This document shows positions 1 through 7,483 of a stretch of DNA of 11,132 nucleotides, piece after piece. Origin of the DNA: JBCCRH01 sp039208045. Its GTDB lineage: Bacteria > Bacteroidota > Bacteroidia > Chitinophagales > Saprospiraceae. Location of the stretch: assembly GCA_039208045.1 (NCBI GenBank), contig JBCCRH010000185.1:1-11132 (forward strand), in the 5' to 3' direction. The translations under genes and the position numbers were made by a program. Under the pieces are notes generated by a model that saw nothing but the letters and a program-made list of their open reading frames with translations, was not told the origin of the DNA and did no database searches. Position 1 is the first letter of the stretch; every line of letters starts with the position of its first letter.

Positions 1-1055
1 CCTTCGCCTTTTTGCGTTGCTCTGCTCATCCAAGCTTGCTTTGTAGCCCCATCTTCTTGTAAGAAATGCCGAAAGAAAGTACGCGCAAAAAGAGAGTAGC
101 GAATATCGCCGTTAATCAAACGAGCAGGATCGCTCATCAGGTTATTATTGGCCAATAGTACTAATGTAAGATCGCTATCGGGTACCTTTAGATAAAGGCT
201 AGAAAAACAATCGTACTGCCCATATGACCAAACTACAGAAGCGCCACCAATATCCTGTACAAAAATACCCAGTCCGTAAGGAAAAGCTTCTCCTTTTTTA
301 GATTGGAATGGGGTGAATGCCTTCGATTTCATCGATTTTGAGCATACTGTTCCATTATCCAGCATTCGATCAAAGCGCATCAAATCCCGCATCGTCATGG
401 CTAATCCACTGGTTACACTGAATCCCGGTTCGTATATCCCAGGCTCCGTACTTCCAAAGAAAAAATAGGGCTTAGCCAGCGTATCACCGAGTGCCGCTAT
501 GGTATTTTCCGTAAGGAAATGAGTGGACGCTAGCCCTAGCTTATCTAGTAAATTTTCCTGAATATACTCCTCAAAGGTTTGAGCAGTGACTTGCTCTACA
601 ATCGATTTAAGCAGGCCTATGCGAGTGCTGTATATATAGGTTTCGCCTGGTATTCCCTCAGAAGTATGCGATAGCAGATGCTGAACTTGCACACTTTCTG
701 GCAATTTGCTCTGGGGCAAATAATCAAGTATCGAGGCATTTAGCGAAAGCGTACCCTCCTCTACTAAATTGAGTATAGTGAGTACCGTCAAGGTCTTGGT
801 CACGGAGGCGATGGGGAAAACCGTCGTAGCTTGTACCTTTTGTTTGGTCGCTATATTAGCGTGCCCAAAGTAATTTTCATAGATCAGCTCTTCCCCTTTT
901 TTCACCCCAACGGCTAAACCAGGGATATGGAAGTAATCCATCCATTTTTTGAGCTCTTGCTCAAAGGGCTTGGTAATGGGGCGTGGGGATTGGCCGGTGA
1001 TAGGCGTTTGCGCTACGTAAAGCATTAAGACTACTATGAAAGCGATACGACTCAT
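1..1055 (-). CDS. Exported serine hydrolase, beta-lactamase (class C/EstB-like) family, 3'-truncated by window edge
   Basis: An open minus-strand frame begins at ATG 1055-1053 and runs without a stop to the left edge, giving 351 residues. Residues 1-21 form a Sec signal peptide (MSRIAFIVVLMLY... then ITG before Gln22). The family's SxxK nucleophile motif is S84-V-T-K87 in the context PIASVTKT. The Tyr motif is Y142-S-T in the context YSTRIGLLKSIVEQV, where most relatives have YSN. HLLSHTSEG (about residues 126-134) and the following LGLASTHF stretch are also typical of this fold. Members include esterases, D-amino-acid peptidases and penicillin-binding-like proteins, so the substrate cannot be named; action in the periplasm or outside the cell is inferred. 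The C-terminus, possibly with a further domain, lies outside the window. The family call is firm and the specific function unknown. Confidence 0.9.
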   Translation of the reverse strand, partial: MSRIAFIVVLMLYVAQTPITGQSPRPITKPFEQELKKWMDYFHIPGLAVGVKKGEELIYENYFGHANIATKQKVQATTVFPIASVTKTLTVLTILNLVEEGTLSLNASILDYLPQSKLPESVQVQHLLSHTSEGIPGETYIYSTRIGLLKSIVEQVTAQTFEEYIQENLLDKLGLASTHFLTENTIAALGDTLAKPYFFFGSTEPGIYEPGFSVTSGLAMTMRDLMRFDRMLDNGTVCSKSMKSKAFTPFQSKKGEAFPYGLGIFVQDIGGASVVWSYGQYDCFSSLYLKVPDSDLTLVLLANNNLMSDPARLINGDIRYSLFARTFFRHFLQEDGATKQAWMSRATQKGE

Positions 1056-1076
1056 ATTTGTTTTTAATGGTGGATG

Positions 1077-1084
1077 CAAAAATA
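1077..1084 (-). promoter_or_regulatory. Candidate Bacteroidota -7 element for the serine hydrolase gene
   Basis: Read on the minus strand, the sequence is TATTTTTG, a full match to the Bacteroidota -7 consensus TAnnTTTG. It ends 21 nt before the ATG at 1055, which leaves room for a short leader. I do not see a convincing TTTG-type -33 element 19-21 nt upstream, so this rests on the -7 box and its position alone. Confidence 0.35.
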
Positions 1085-1188
1085 GAGATTACCCTCCATT
1101 ATTCTGTACGAATAACTTAGTAAAAAAAAAGCAGGATCACTTGAGATACGAATCGAGTATCGTGTAAAAAAATAAATTTTAGAGTCAC

Positions 1189-1266
1189 GCGGATTGCAAA
1201 TCCACTAGGCGCGGGCCAAGCTTTACGAAAGAAGCCTAGCACGTGCTCAGCGGATTTGCAATCCGC
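1189..1266. repeat. REP-like nested inverted repeat in the 1056-1296 intergenic gap
   Basis: The arms GCGGATTGCAAATCC (1189-1203) and GGATTTGCAATCCGC (1252-1266) are exact reverse complements, 15 bp each. Each arm is itself nearly palindromic. An inner pair, CTAGGC (1205-1210) and GCCTAG (1234-1239), nests inside, and a 10-bp perfect palindrome AGCACGTGCT (1238-1247) sits on the right. The rest of the gap is AT-rich with no gene. The element lies downstream of the DUF2306-like gene and upstream of the serine hydrolase, both on minus. It could act as a transcript 3'-end structure, but the nearest T-run on the minus strand (about 1176-1165) is over 10 nt away, so it is not a classic intrinsic terminator. 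The architecture suggests a dispersed REP/BIME-type element; only one copy is visible here. Confidence 0.6.
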
Positions 1267-1296
1267 TGTAGGTTTTTAAGGTAGATGCTTAACATC

Positions 1297-1779
1297 TTAC
1301 GATACCCCCATAAATTCCTGGGTCCATTTTGGCTTTCGCCAATTCCAATAGACGGAAGCCAGTGCCATGACTATAAAGATAGAAGCACCAAGCATACCCA
1401 TAGCTGGGGTTTCTGGGATTCGGGTCATAATCTCTGCTGCCAGCGCAGCGTACAACCCCATAATCGACCAATACATAAAGGCAAAGTGCTGTATAATCCA
1501 ATCTTTAGACTTACGCCGATATACGGGTACCATCCCACCCAAAAGGGTCACCGTAGAAACAATGGAGAAATAATGAAACATCCCGAAACCATCAAACAGG
1601 CGATAAATCATAAAGGAAGTAATTAGCATCACTACCATACTCACTAAATAGCCATAGCCGAGTTGAATGTGAAGCTTCTTGCCCTTTGGAGCGATGAGTA
1701 CCCAAGTGCCAAATACCAAGGCCAAGGTAGCCGTGATAAAATGAACGTATCCGGTAGTGCTAAAAATGATCTGATCCAT
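1297..1779 (-). CDS. DUF2306-like small integral membrane protein
   Basis: I place the start at ATG 1779 (MDQIIFSTTGYVHF), giving 160 residues. An in-frame ATG at 1815 would add 12 charged residues ahead of the first helix and looks less likely. There are about five hydrophobic segments: residues 10-30, 42-59, 64-84, 95-115 and 126-145. The first helix is followed by PKGKKLHIQLG (about 31-41), the lysine-rich turn and conserved His seen between the first two helices of DUF2306 proteins. A later RRKSKDWIIQHF segment matches the family's second basic loop with His. DUF2306 proteins are poorly characterised inner-membrane proteins, so no function is assigned. The gene is divergent from yaaA with about 94 bp between starts. 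The family assignment is from pattern memory and is moderately secure. Confidence 0.7.
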   Translation of the reverse strand: MDQIIFSTTGYVHFITATLALVFGTWVLIAPKGKKLHIQLGYGYLVSMVVMLITSFMIYRLFDGFGMFHYFSIVSTVTLLGGMVPVYRRKSKDWIIQHFAFMYWSIMGLYAALAAEIMTRIPETPAMGMLGASIFIVMALASVYWNWRKPKWTQEFMGVS

Positions 1780-1873
1780 TCGTTTTGTTTTTTGTTGTTT
1801 ATAGAATAAGCGCAAACAAAGACTTGCTTCTTTTGTATTATGCTAGTAAAATTTATTAAAACGACTATAGAAG

Positions 1874-2635
1874 ATGCTATTTGTAATATCCCCAGCTAAA
1901 ACGCTGGACTACGAAGTAACTACTCCTGAGCAGCACACGATGCCACGACTGCTCCATCAAAGTAAAAAATTAGTCAGTATTTTAAAAAAGAAATCGGCGA
2001 AAGGGCTGGCTGAGTTAATGGATATTTCAGAGCCCCTGGCTATTGAGAATGAACGCCGCTACAAAAGCTACGACCCTGCTTTCCAAGATAATATTGCGAA
2101 ACAAGCGCTAATGGTCTTCAAGGGCCATGTCTACCAAGGCTTGCAAGCCGAGGATTTTGATGCTGAAGATGTGAAGTATGCACAGCAACATTTGCGCATT
2201 TTGTCGGGCCTATACGGCTTGCTGCGACCACTCGATTTGATGCAGCCGTATCGACTAGAGATGGGCACTAAGCTGGAAACGTCAAAAGGGAAAAATCTAT
2301 ACGCTTTCTGGGATGATGAGATCACGAAGCTCCTCAACGAAGACCTGCAAAGCCTTGAGCAGGAGACCGTGATCAATCTTGCTTCCAAAGAATATTTCAA
2401 AGCCGTTAAGCCAAAGCAACTCCAAGGCAAAGTGATTCATATTGACTTCAAGGAATTGCGCGGTGATAAGTACAAGATCATCAGTTTCTTTGCGAAGGTC
2501 GCTCGGGGGCAAATGTGCCGTTTTGCGATTAAGAATAAGGTGCACCAAGCGGAAGAACTTAAGCAATTTCAGGAAGACAACTATGTCTTTAATCCAGATT
2601 TATCGGATGAGACGAACTGGGTATTTACAAGATAG
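1874..2635 (+). CDS. yaaA: Peroxide stress protein YaaA (DUF328/UPF0246 family)
   Basis: The full-length 253-residue product is close to the E. coli YaaA length of about 258. Diagnostic motifs run along the protein: SPAKTLDY (6-13), KGHVYQGL (83-90), LSGLYGLLRPLDLMQPYRL (110-128), LYAFWDDEIT (142-151), NLASKEYFKAV (158-168) and IISFFAKVARGQM (202-214). In E. coli the gene is induced by OxyR, and the protein limits DNA and protein damage during hydrogen peroxide stress by lowering unincorporated iron; other studies report DNA binding. The product is cytosolic, with no signal or membrane segment. The TAG stop is immediately followed by the ATG of the XdhC-family gene, so the two are probably co-transcribed. 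No OxyR site or clear promoter is recognisable in the upstream 94 bp. Confidence 0.95.
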   Translation: MLFVISPAKTLDYEVTTPEQHTMPRLLHQSKKLVSILKKKSAKGLAELMDISEPLAIENERRYKSYDPAFQDNIAKQALMVFKGHVYQGLQAEDFDAEDVKYAQQHLRILSGLYGLLRPLDLMQPYRLEMGTKLETSKGKNLYAFWDDEITKLLNEDLQSLEQETVINLASKEYFKAVKPKQLQGKVIHIDFKELRGDKYKIISFFAKVARGQMCRFAIKNKVHQAEELKQFQEDNYVFNPDLSDETNWVFTR

Positions 2636-3670
2636 ATGAAATTTCACCTTCCTACCATCCAATCTTGGCTTGCCGAAGGCGAGCCATTCGCCATCGCTAG
2701 AGTCATCAAAACTTGGGGGGCTTCGCCCCGCCCCGTGGGTTCCATTATGCTCATTAAAAAAGACATGACGATGGTTGGTTCTGTTAGTGGCGGATGCATC
2801 GAGGGGGAAGTACTGCGCCAGGCGATGGAAGTACTGGAAAGTAACGTACCGCAGCGACTAGACTATGGTATTAGCAATGAAGAAGCTTGGTCTACGGGGC
2901 TGAGCTGTGGCGGCCGAGTCAGTGTATGGGTGGAGCCTTTTTGGGCTTTCGCCAAAAAGGAAAACTGGTGGGGTGCGCTAGAGACTGCATTAGGACAAGA
3001 TAAGGGATGCGTGCTCGTCAGTTCCTTGAACGAAGCTACTCCAAGCGACAATCTTCTATTTCCTGACACCTCTATCGCAGCTACTCCTCTTAGTGAAAGC
3101 GTGCACCAAAAAGCCCTGGAAGCCTTGCAGGCGCAACAATCTACAATTATCGAGCAAGAAGACCAAGCTTGGTTTATCCACGTCTTCCCACCCAAGCCTC
3201 AGCTATTGATCATTGGGGCAGCACATATCGCAGTAGATTTGGTAGAGCTTGCTCAATCCTTTGGATTTAGCACCAGCGTGATCGATCCCAGAGGCATTTT
3301 TACCCAGAAAACCACCTTCCCTACCCCACCCGATCAGTTGCTGGAAAGCTACCCTGCCGAAGTATTGCCCAATTTTGCGCTTGACGCAAATACCTATGCG
3401 GTCATCCTCTCGCATGACCCTAAAATTGATGATAATGCTTTGGAGTTTTTACTCCCTTCTAGGGTACGCTATATTGGTGCACTAGGCAGTCGAAAGACGC
3501 AAGCAAAGCGTGTCGCCCGCTTAGAAGCAGCCGGATTTAGTACCGATCAAATCGGGCGTATCCATGCGCCGATTGGACTAGCTATCGGAGCTAAAGGAGC
3601 ACGTGAAATTGCACTGAGTATCATGGCTGAGCTGATTAAGATAAAGAACGAATCCTCTTATCGCAAATAA
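2636..3670 (+). CDS. XdhC/CoxI-family protein, molybdoenzyme maturation factor
   Basis: This 344-residue protein has the two expected domains. The N-terminal XdhC/CoxI domain contains WGASPRPVGS (about 27-36), GSVSGGCIEGEV (48-59, with Cys54) and LSCGGRVSVWVEP (89-101, with Cys91). The C-terminal Rossmann-type XdhC_C domain contains LLIIGAAHIAVDL (190-202), where many relatives have GAGH, then AVILSHDPKIDD, YIGALGSRKTQAKR (about 280) and PIGLAIGAKGAREIALSIMAELI near the end. Characterised relatives bind molybdenum cofactor, aid its sulfuration and insert it into xanthine dehydrogenase-type enzymes. The ATG abuts the yaaA stop with no gap, implying translational coupling. No molybdenum hydroxylase subunit lies in the window, so its client is unknown. 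Its last 13 bp overlap the convergent Gfo/Idh/MocA gene. Confidence 0.9.
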   Translation: MKFHLPTIQSWLAEGEPFAIARVIKTWGASPRPVGSIMLIKKDMTMVGSVSGGCIEGEVLRQAMEVLESNVPQRLDYGISNEEAWSTGLSCGGRVSVWVEPFWAFAKKENWWGALETALGQDKGCVLVSSLNEATPSDNLLFPDTSIAATPLSESVHQKALEALQAQQSTIIEQEDQAWFIHVFPPKPQLLIIGAAHIAVDLVELAQSFGFSTSVIDPRGIFTQKTTFPTPPDQLLESYPAEVLPNFALDANTYAVILSHDPKIDDNALEFLLPSRVRYIGALGSRKTQAKRVARLEAAGFSTDQIGRIHAPIGLAIGAKGAREIALSIMAELIKIKNESSYRK

Positions 3671-4770
3671 ATCGTCTTTCCCTCTTTCGCCGATCGCATA
3701 GCAGCGTCCAAGATTTCCATTACCGTCATATTATTTTCGAGCGCTGAAAGATCATAGGGTTTTACCGTAATTTCTGCTCGGATAACCGCCATAAAGTAGC
3801 TAAAGGGATCGTGATAAGGCTTTTCGGGAGCAGCTATTTTGGTGCGCTTTGGCCCCTCCTCTTCACTCTTCATCACTTCTAAGTCTTCCCGATTGAGGCT
3901 GTGCAAATAGCTATTTGCTGTGTACACTTCCATATCTTTTCGGTTGTAGTTCCAATTCCAACTGGCCTGTATAATCGCCTGCCCTTCAGGGTACGTTAGG
4001 ATAATGGTAGCTTCATCGTCCACTTCTGGGTATAGGTCGGGGCGAATTTGCTGGGTGATGGCGGTAACAGAAGTCGGTCGTTTTTCTAGTAGCCAAGTGG
4101 AAAGGTTAGCGCCATAGCAGCCAAAATCAGTGAGGGCGCCTGCTCCATTCCAGTAAGGGTCAATCAGCCATTCGAGGAATTCTTTGTTGATGTTGAGTGC
4201 GTAAGGCCCTGGGTGGCCATCGTGTATTACGATTTTTCGGATGGGCCCGAATGCTTCAGGTTTTGCTTCCAGTTGTTCTTTGATAGCTAGGTTGGTGCCA
4301 TACCAAGTGGTTTCGTAATTGGTGAGCAAATGAATGTTGTGCTTTTTGGCTAGCGCCTCCATTTGTTGAGCATGGGCTAGGCTTACGGCTAAGGGCTTTT
4401 CAACCATCACGTGAATGCCTCTGGGTGCGTATTTTTCTACCACTTCTAGATGTCCACGGATGGTATTGAAAGCTGTGACTGCTTGGGGTTGCGTATTGTC
4501 GAGCAAGTCGTCGATGGTGTCATACACCAAATCCATAGAATAGCCATACTGTTTGGCATAGCGTTGGGCCAGTTCCCGATTCGGTTCTACAATGCCTACT
4601 ATTTCAAAATCACCATCGTCCATGCGTCCCAGTATCCAGTGTACATGGGTATGTACGAGTCCTACAATGGCTATCTTCATGGGAGGCTGTTGTGCCGATG
4701 CAGGCACTTGACTCTGTGTGGCATTTCCAAACAAAATCAGTAGCAGACTGGAGAGTATTCTTTTTAGCAT
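3658..4770 (-). CDS. Exported Gfo/Idh/MocA-family oxidoreductase-like protein
   Basis: The start chosen is ATG 4770 (MLKRILSSLLLILFG...), giving 370 residues. The frame is open up to an ATG at 4857, but those 29 extra residues precede a good Sec signal peptide. Cleavage is predicted before Gln21. The N-terminal Rossmann fold begins KIAIVGLVHTHVHW (32-45), with H40, H42 and H44 where the usual GxGxxG loop would be. Family hallmarks are VMVEKPLAVS (111-120, Lys115 in EKP) and GALTDFGCYGANLSTWLL in the C-terminal domain, followed by the open-sheet region to TIYLR. Relatives are mostly NAD(P)-dependent sugar or inositol dehydrogenases. Here the altered nucleotide loop and non-Tat export make cofactor and reaction uncertain. 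An ATG at 4680 (MKIAIVG) would give a cytosolic form. It overlaps the XdhC gene by 13 bp at the 3' end and is divergent from the S41 gene. Confidence 0.85.
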   Translation of the reverse strand: MLKRILSSLLLILFGNATQSQVPASAQQPPMKIAIVGLVHTHVHWILGRMDDGDFEIVGIVEPNRELAQRYAKQYGYSMDLVYDTIDDLLDNTQPQAVTAFNTIRGHLEVVEKYAPRGIHVMVEKPLAVSLAHAQQMEALAKKHNIHLLTNYETTWYGTNLAIKEQLEAKPEAFGPIRKIVIHDGHPGPYALNINKEFLEWLIDPYWNGAGALTDFGCYGANLSTWLLEKRPTSVTAITQQIRPDLYPEVDDEATIILTYPEGQAIIQASWNWNYNRKDMEVYTANSYLHSLNREDLEVMKSEEEGPKRTKIAAPEKPYHDPFSYFMAVIRAEITVKPYDLSALENNMTVMEILDAAMRSAKEGKTIYLR

Positions 4771-4823
4771 AAGAGGTGTTTTTGGGCAAGGTAGAAAAAT
4801 TCTTAGTAACCTATTTGCGAAAG

Positions 4824-4854
4824 CACAGTTACCCTCTATACAATTAAACATAAA
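4824..4854 (-). promoter_or_regulatory. Possible promoter for the Gfo/Idh/MocA gene
   Basis: On the minus strand, TTTA (4854-4851) is followed after exactly 19 nt by TAACTGTG (4831-4824). Each element is one mismatch from the Bacteroidota -33 (TTTG) and -7 (TAnnTTTG) consensus, and the spacing is typical. Transcription would begin about 45-50 nt before the ATG at 4770. The region is short and AT-rich, so a chance match is possible. Confidence 0.3.
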
Positions 4855-4859
4855 CAATC

Positions 4860-6209
4860 ATGAGACATTTGTTATTCCTATTCGCCATCCTAGCGATGGC
4901 CCAGCCTTCTTATGGCCAGACCCCTACTACCAACGAACCTTCTTTCAAGCAGACCTTCCAAAAAGAGCAGTATATAGCTGATCTAAATGACTTAGTGGAT
5001 GCGCTTACTCATTCGCACCCGAGGCCTTATCAGTTCATTTCGCAAGAAGCATTCCAGCAATTGGTGCAACAAAAGCGCCAAGCAATTACCTCCAATACCA
5101 CCTATTCAGAATTTATCTGGATGTGTAGTGAGCTGGTAACTAGTATTGGCTGTGGGCACACCAATATGATTTTCTTTAACCAAGAAAGCAAAGTAGTTCC
5201 ACCAGCATTAATGATGCCGCTGGAGGCGGTGCTTATCGACAATAAGCTCTTGGTACTTGATCCCTTGCACAACCAAGATAAGGTGGCTGTTGGCCAAGAG
5301 ATTATGGCTATCAATGGGCAACCTGTTGAGACTATTCTGGAGGGCGTTTACGCTCATATTTCGGCTGACGCCAATAATCCAGCGGGTAAAACGATGCTTT
5401 TTAATGGCTTCTTTCAGTTTTACATGCCTTACCATTTTGGTTTTCCAACTACTTATGACATTCAGTTGAAAGGGCAAGATGAAGTCATCCAGCTTGCACC
5501 ACAGCAGTTTTTTGAATTTAACCCTAAGTCGCTTTATCCTTCTGACTGCCAACAGCCCTTTTGCTATCAAGCCCTTCCTGCGCTTAATGCAGGACTACTC
5601 ACCATCAGCAGTTTTGATTTTGGCAATCAGGCTGGTACTGATCAATACCGCTCATTTATCAAAGCTACTTTTAAGCAGCTTCAGCAAGATAGTGTGCAGC
5701 ATTTGATTGTTGATATGAGGAAGAATATGGGAGGGCCAGGAACTAATGGGCACTACTTATTGAAGCATTTAGCGAAAGCGCCATTTACGTACTTTGATGA
5801 AACAACCGATTATCATTCCTATTTTAAGATGCCTACTTCCCCTGCTGCTGCTGCTTTTCAGGATGACCTTACTGTGCTAATAGGCAATGGTAACTTTTCT
5901 TCGGTCAACCACGTTTTATCGTTACTAAAATACCATAAGCGAGCTACTTTCGTTGGAGAAGAAACCGGAGGCACCTATACTTGTAACGATAATAGCCGCT
6001 ATCTTTCACTCCCACACACAGGCATCAACATTCGCATTGCGCAAAGCGCCTTTACCACCCCAGTCTCAGACCTACCTATCGATCAGGGGATATTGCCCAA
6101 TCATCGCATCGTACAAACTATAGACGACTACCTTGGCGGTAAAGATGCGGCATTGGAATATGCTAAAGCACTGATTCAAGCGGAATCATCAAGCGCTGCT
6201 AATAAGTAA
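4860..6209 (+). CDS. Exported S41-family (C-terminal processing/tricorn-type) serine protease
   Basis: This 449-residue protein has a Sec signal peptide (MRHLLFLFAILAMAQPSYG, cleaved before Gln20). Residues 42-101 form the helical N-terminal part typical of S41 proteins, ending SIGCGHTNM. A PDZ-like element follows with VGQEIMAINGQPV (144-156). The catalytic core includes LLTISSFDFG (about 246), LIVDMRKNMGGPG (about 282-294), GNGNFSSVNHV with the likely nucleophile Ser348, VGEETGGTYTC (365-375) and DQGILPNHRIV near the end. The CtpA-type general-base Lys after GExT is absent, as in many tricorn/IRBP-type members. The usual Glu just after the serine motif is Asn-His. The peptide substrate is unknown. 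It is divergent from the Gfo/Idh/MocA gene with 89 bp between starts; the next gene on the same strand starts 74 bp downstream. Confidence 0.9.
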   Translation: MRHLLFLFAILAMAQPSYGQTPTTNEPSFKQTFQKEQYIADLNDLVDALTHSHPRPYQFISQEAFQQLVQQKRQAITSNTTYSEFIWMCSELVTSIGCGHTNMIFFNQESKVVPPALMMPLEAVLIDNKLLVLDPLHNQDKVAVGQEIMAINGQPVETILEGVYAHISADANNPAGKTMLFNGFFQFYMPYHFGFPTTYDIQLKGQDEVIQLAPQQFFEFNPKSLYPSDCQQPFCYQALPALNAGLLTISSFDFGNQAGTDQYRSFIKATFKQLQQDSVQHLIVDMRKNMGGPGTNGHYLLKHLAKAPFTYFDETTDYHSYFKMPTSPAAAAFQDDLTVLIGNGNFSSVNHVLSLLKYHKRATFVGEETGGTYTCNDNSRYLSLPHTGINIRIAQSAFTTPVSDLPIDQGILPNHRIVQTIDDYLGGKDAALEYAKALIQAESSSAANK

Positions 6210-6283
6210 ATTTTGGGTGGGCAAATAGTGACAAAAGGATGAATGAAAAATTGGTAACTTGAGCGCTTGAAAAGCGATCAATC

Positions 6284-7483
6284 ATGAAATTTCTCCACAC
6301 TATTTGCCTCCTGTTTTTATTAGTTAGCACCCTTTCAGCTCAAAAAAACGTCCGCACCTTCGTCTTTGGCCATAGCCTGATTAATCACGAATTTCAGGTG
6401 AACCCAACGCCTAGTCAGGAGACCTCAGTGCCGCATTGGTTTTACTATTTAGCGGAAGCGGCCGGATATGACTATGCGGTGGGTGGACAGTTTGGTTTTT
6501 TGCCTCAGCATACCAATCTCCCCCCTATTGCGCAGTGGGGCTTCGATGTCGTGCCGGGTGCTTGGGAGTCCGACTACGAACCTTTTGTAGATGCAGGCTT
6601 TACCAATATTCTTATCACTCCCGCCAACTTTGCACAATGGCAAGCCCCCGACCTAAACTACCCCAATGAAACCGTATCGCCAGTTAGTGCGACCAATACC
6701 GTATTCGACTGGTGCTTAGCGCAAGACGAAAATCTTACCTTTTTCATTTATGAAAATTGGCCCGACATGGCCCCCTACTTGGGAAGTGGCTTTCCACCCA
6801 ATGCCACAGAATGGGACAATTATAATGACTATTTACTGGGTGATTTCCATGAGTGGTTCTTGGAGTATTATGACTTAGTACAAAGCAACTTCCCGAATGC
6901 TTGCATTCGTATGATTCCGGTGGGCCCTACCATTAGCAAGCTCTTGCAACAAGCGCCTTTTGATCAGATTCCAATCGATCAGCTGTATGAAGATGATGCG
7001 CCGCATGGACGACCCAGCATCTACTTTTTAGCTTCCATTGCTACATATATGGCGATGTATGAAGAGAAGCCGGTGGCCGATTTTGCAGTCGATCCGATCA
7101 TCCATCCCATTATTGCAGACAACTATCAGGCTGTCGTTGACTTTTTCTGGGAAGAATTACTGGCTTTTAACGATTCAGCAGGCAGTAGCCAGGTATTTTG
7201 CAACAGCATCACCTCTACCACGGTGCTCCGACAAGCAGCAGCTCCTATCACGCTTTTCCCTAATCCCGCTACACACCAAACTACCCTACAAGGTATCCCC
7301 CAAAGCTATAGCGTAGAACTTTACGATTTCACGGGTAAAGCCTGGCCATTTTCACGTAAGTGGACACCAAAAGGCCTACAGCTGGATACGGAGCTACTAC
7401 CCGCGGGAATCTATTGGATAGCCGTCCGTAATGAGCAATACGAACTCATCGGGCAGCAGAAGTTGCTGAAGTCTAATAATTAA
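6284..7483 (+). CDS. SGNH-hydrolase-like exported protein with T9SS type A C-terminal sorting domain
   Basis: This is a 399-residue protein. Residues 1-19 are a signal peptide (cleaved before Gln20). The mature part opens with a strand and RTFVFGHSLINH, placing Ser31 in a GHSL motif analogous to the GDSL nucleophile block. ITPANFAQW (111-119, Asn115) may supply the block-III Asn. EDDAPHGRPS (236-245) supplies a DxxH block (Asp238, His241), the canonical spacing for the catalytic Asp-His. NWPDMAP (158-164) is a further conserved-looking block. The last 75 or so residues form a type A sorting domain: LFPNPATHQTTLQG, VELYDFTGK, LPAGIYWIAV and a basic end. The protein should cross the outer membrane through the type IX secretion system. 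An esterase or deacylase acting on a polysaccharide is plausible but not shown. The TAA stop shares bases with the stop of the convergent cold-shock gene. Confidence 0.8.
   Translation: MKFLHTICLLFLLVSTLSAQKNVRTFVFGHSLINHEFQVNPTPSQETSVPHWFYYLAEAAGYDYAVGGQFGFLPQHTNLPPIAQWGFDVVPGAWESDYEPFVDAGFTNILITPANFAQWQAPDLNYPNETVSPVSATNTVFDWCLAQDENLTFFIYENWPDMAPYLGSGFPPNATEWDNYNDYLLGDFHEWFLEYYDLVQSNFPNACIRMIPVGPTISKLLQQAPFDQIPIDQLYEDDAPHGRPSIYFLASIATYMAMYEEKPVADFAVDPIIHPIIADNYQAVVDFFWEELLAFNDSAGSSQVFCNSITSTTVLRQAAAPITLFPNPATHQTTLQGIPQSYSVELYDFTGKAWPFSRKWTPKGLQLDTELLPAGIYWIAVRNEQYELIGQQKLLKSNN

Noticed and set aside
1865..1874. Classical Shine-Dalgarno sites upstream of yaaA and other genes
   Set aside because: None is convincing. 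A-rich leaders without strong SD are normal in Bacteroidota, so starts were chosen on protein evidence.
2717..2729. GGGGC-TTC-GCCCC mini-hairpin early in the XdhC-family gene
   Set aside because: It encodes the conserved WGASPRPVG motif, so the bases are dictated by the protein; too short to argue for attenuation.
2936..2960. Hairpin CCTTTTTGG / CCAAAAAGG within the XdhC-family gene
   Set aside because: It lies in mid-gene with no T-run after it. The stem is AT-rich and explained by the coded residues; no boundary or regulatory context.
5843..5856. GCT trinucleotide repeat in the S41 gene as a contingency locus
   Set aside because: There are only about four units, coding for a short Ala run; length change would stay in frame and is unlikely to switch the gene.
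6264..6276. CGCTT-GAA-AAGCG hairpin just before the SGNH gene start
   Set aside because: A 5-bp stem with a 3-nt loop is common by chance and has no partner structure or riboswitch-like context.
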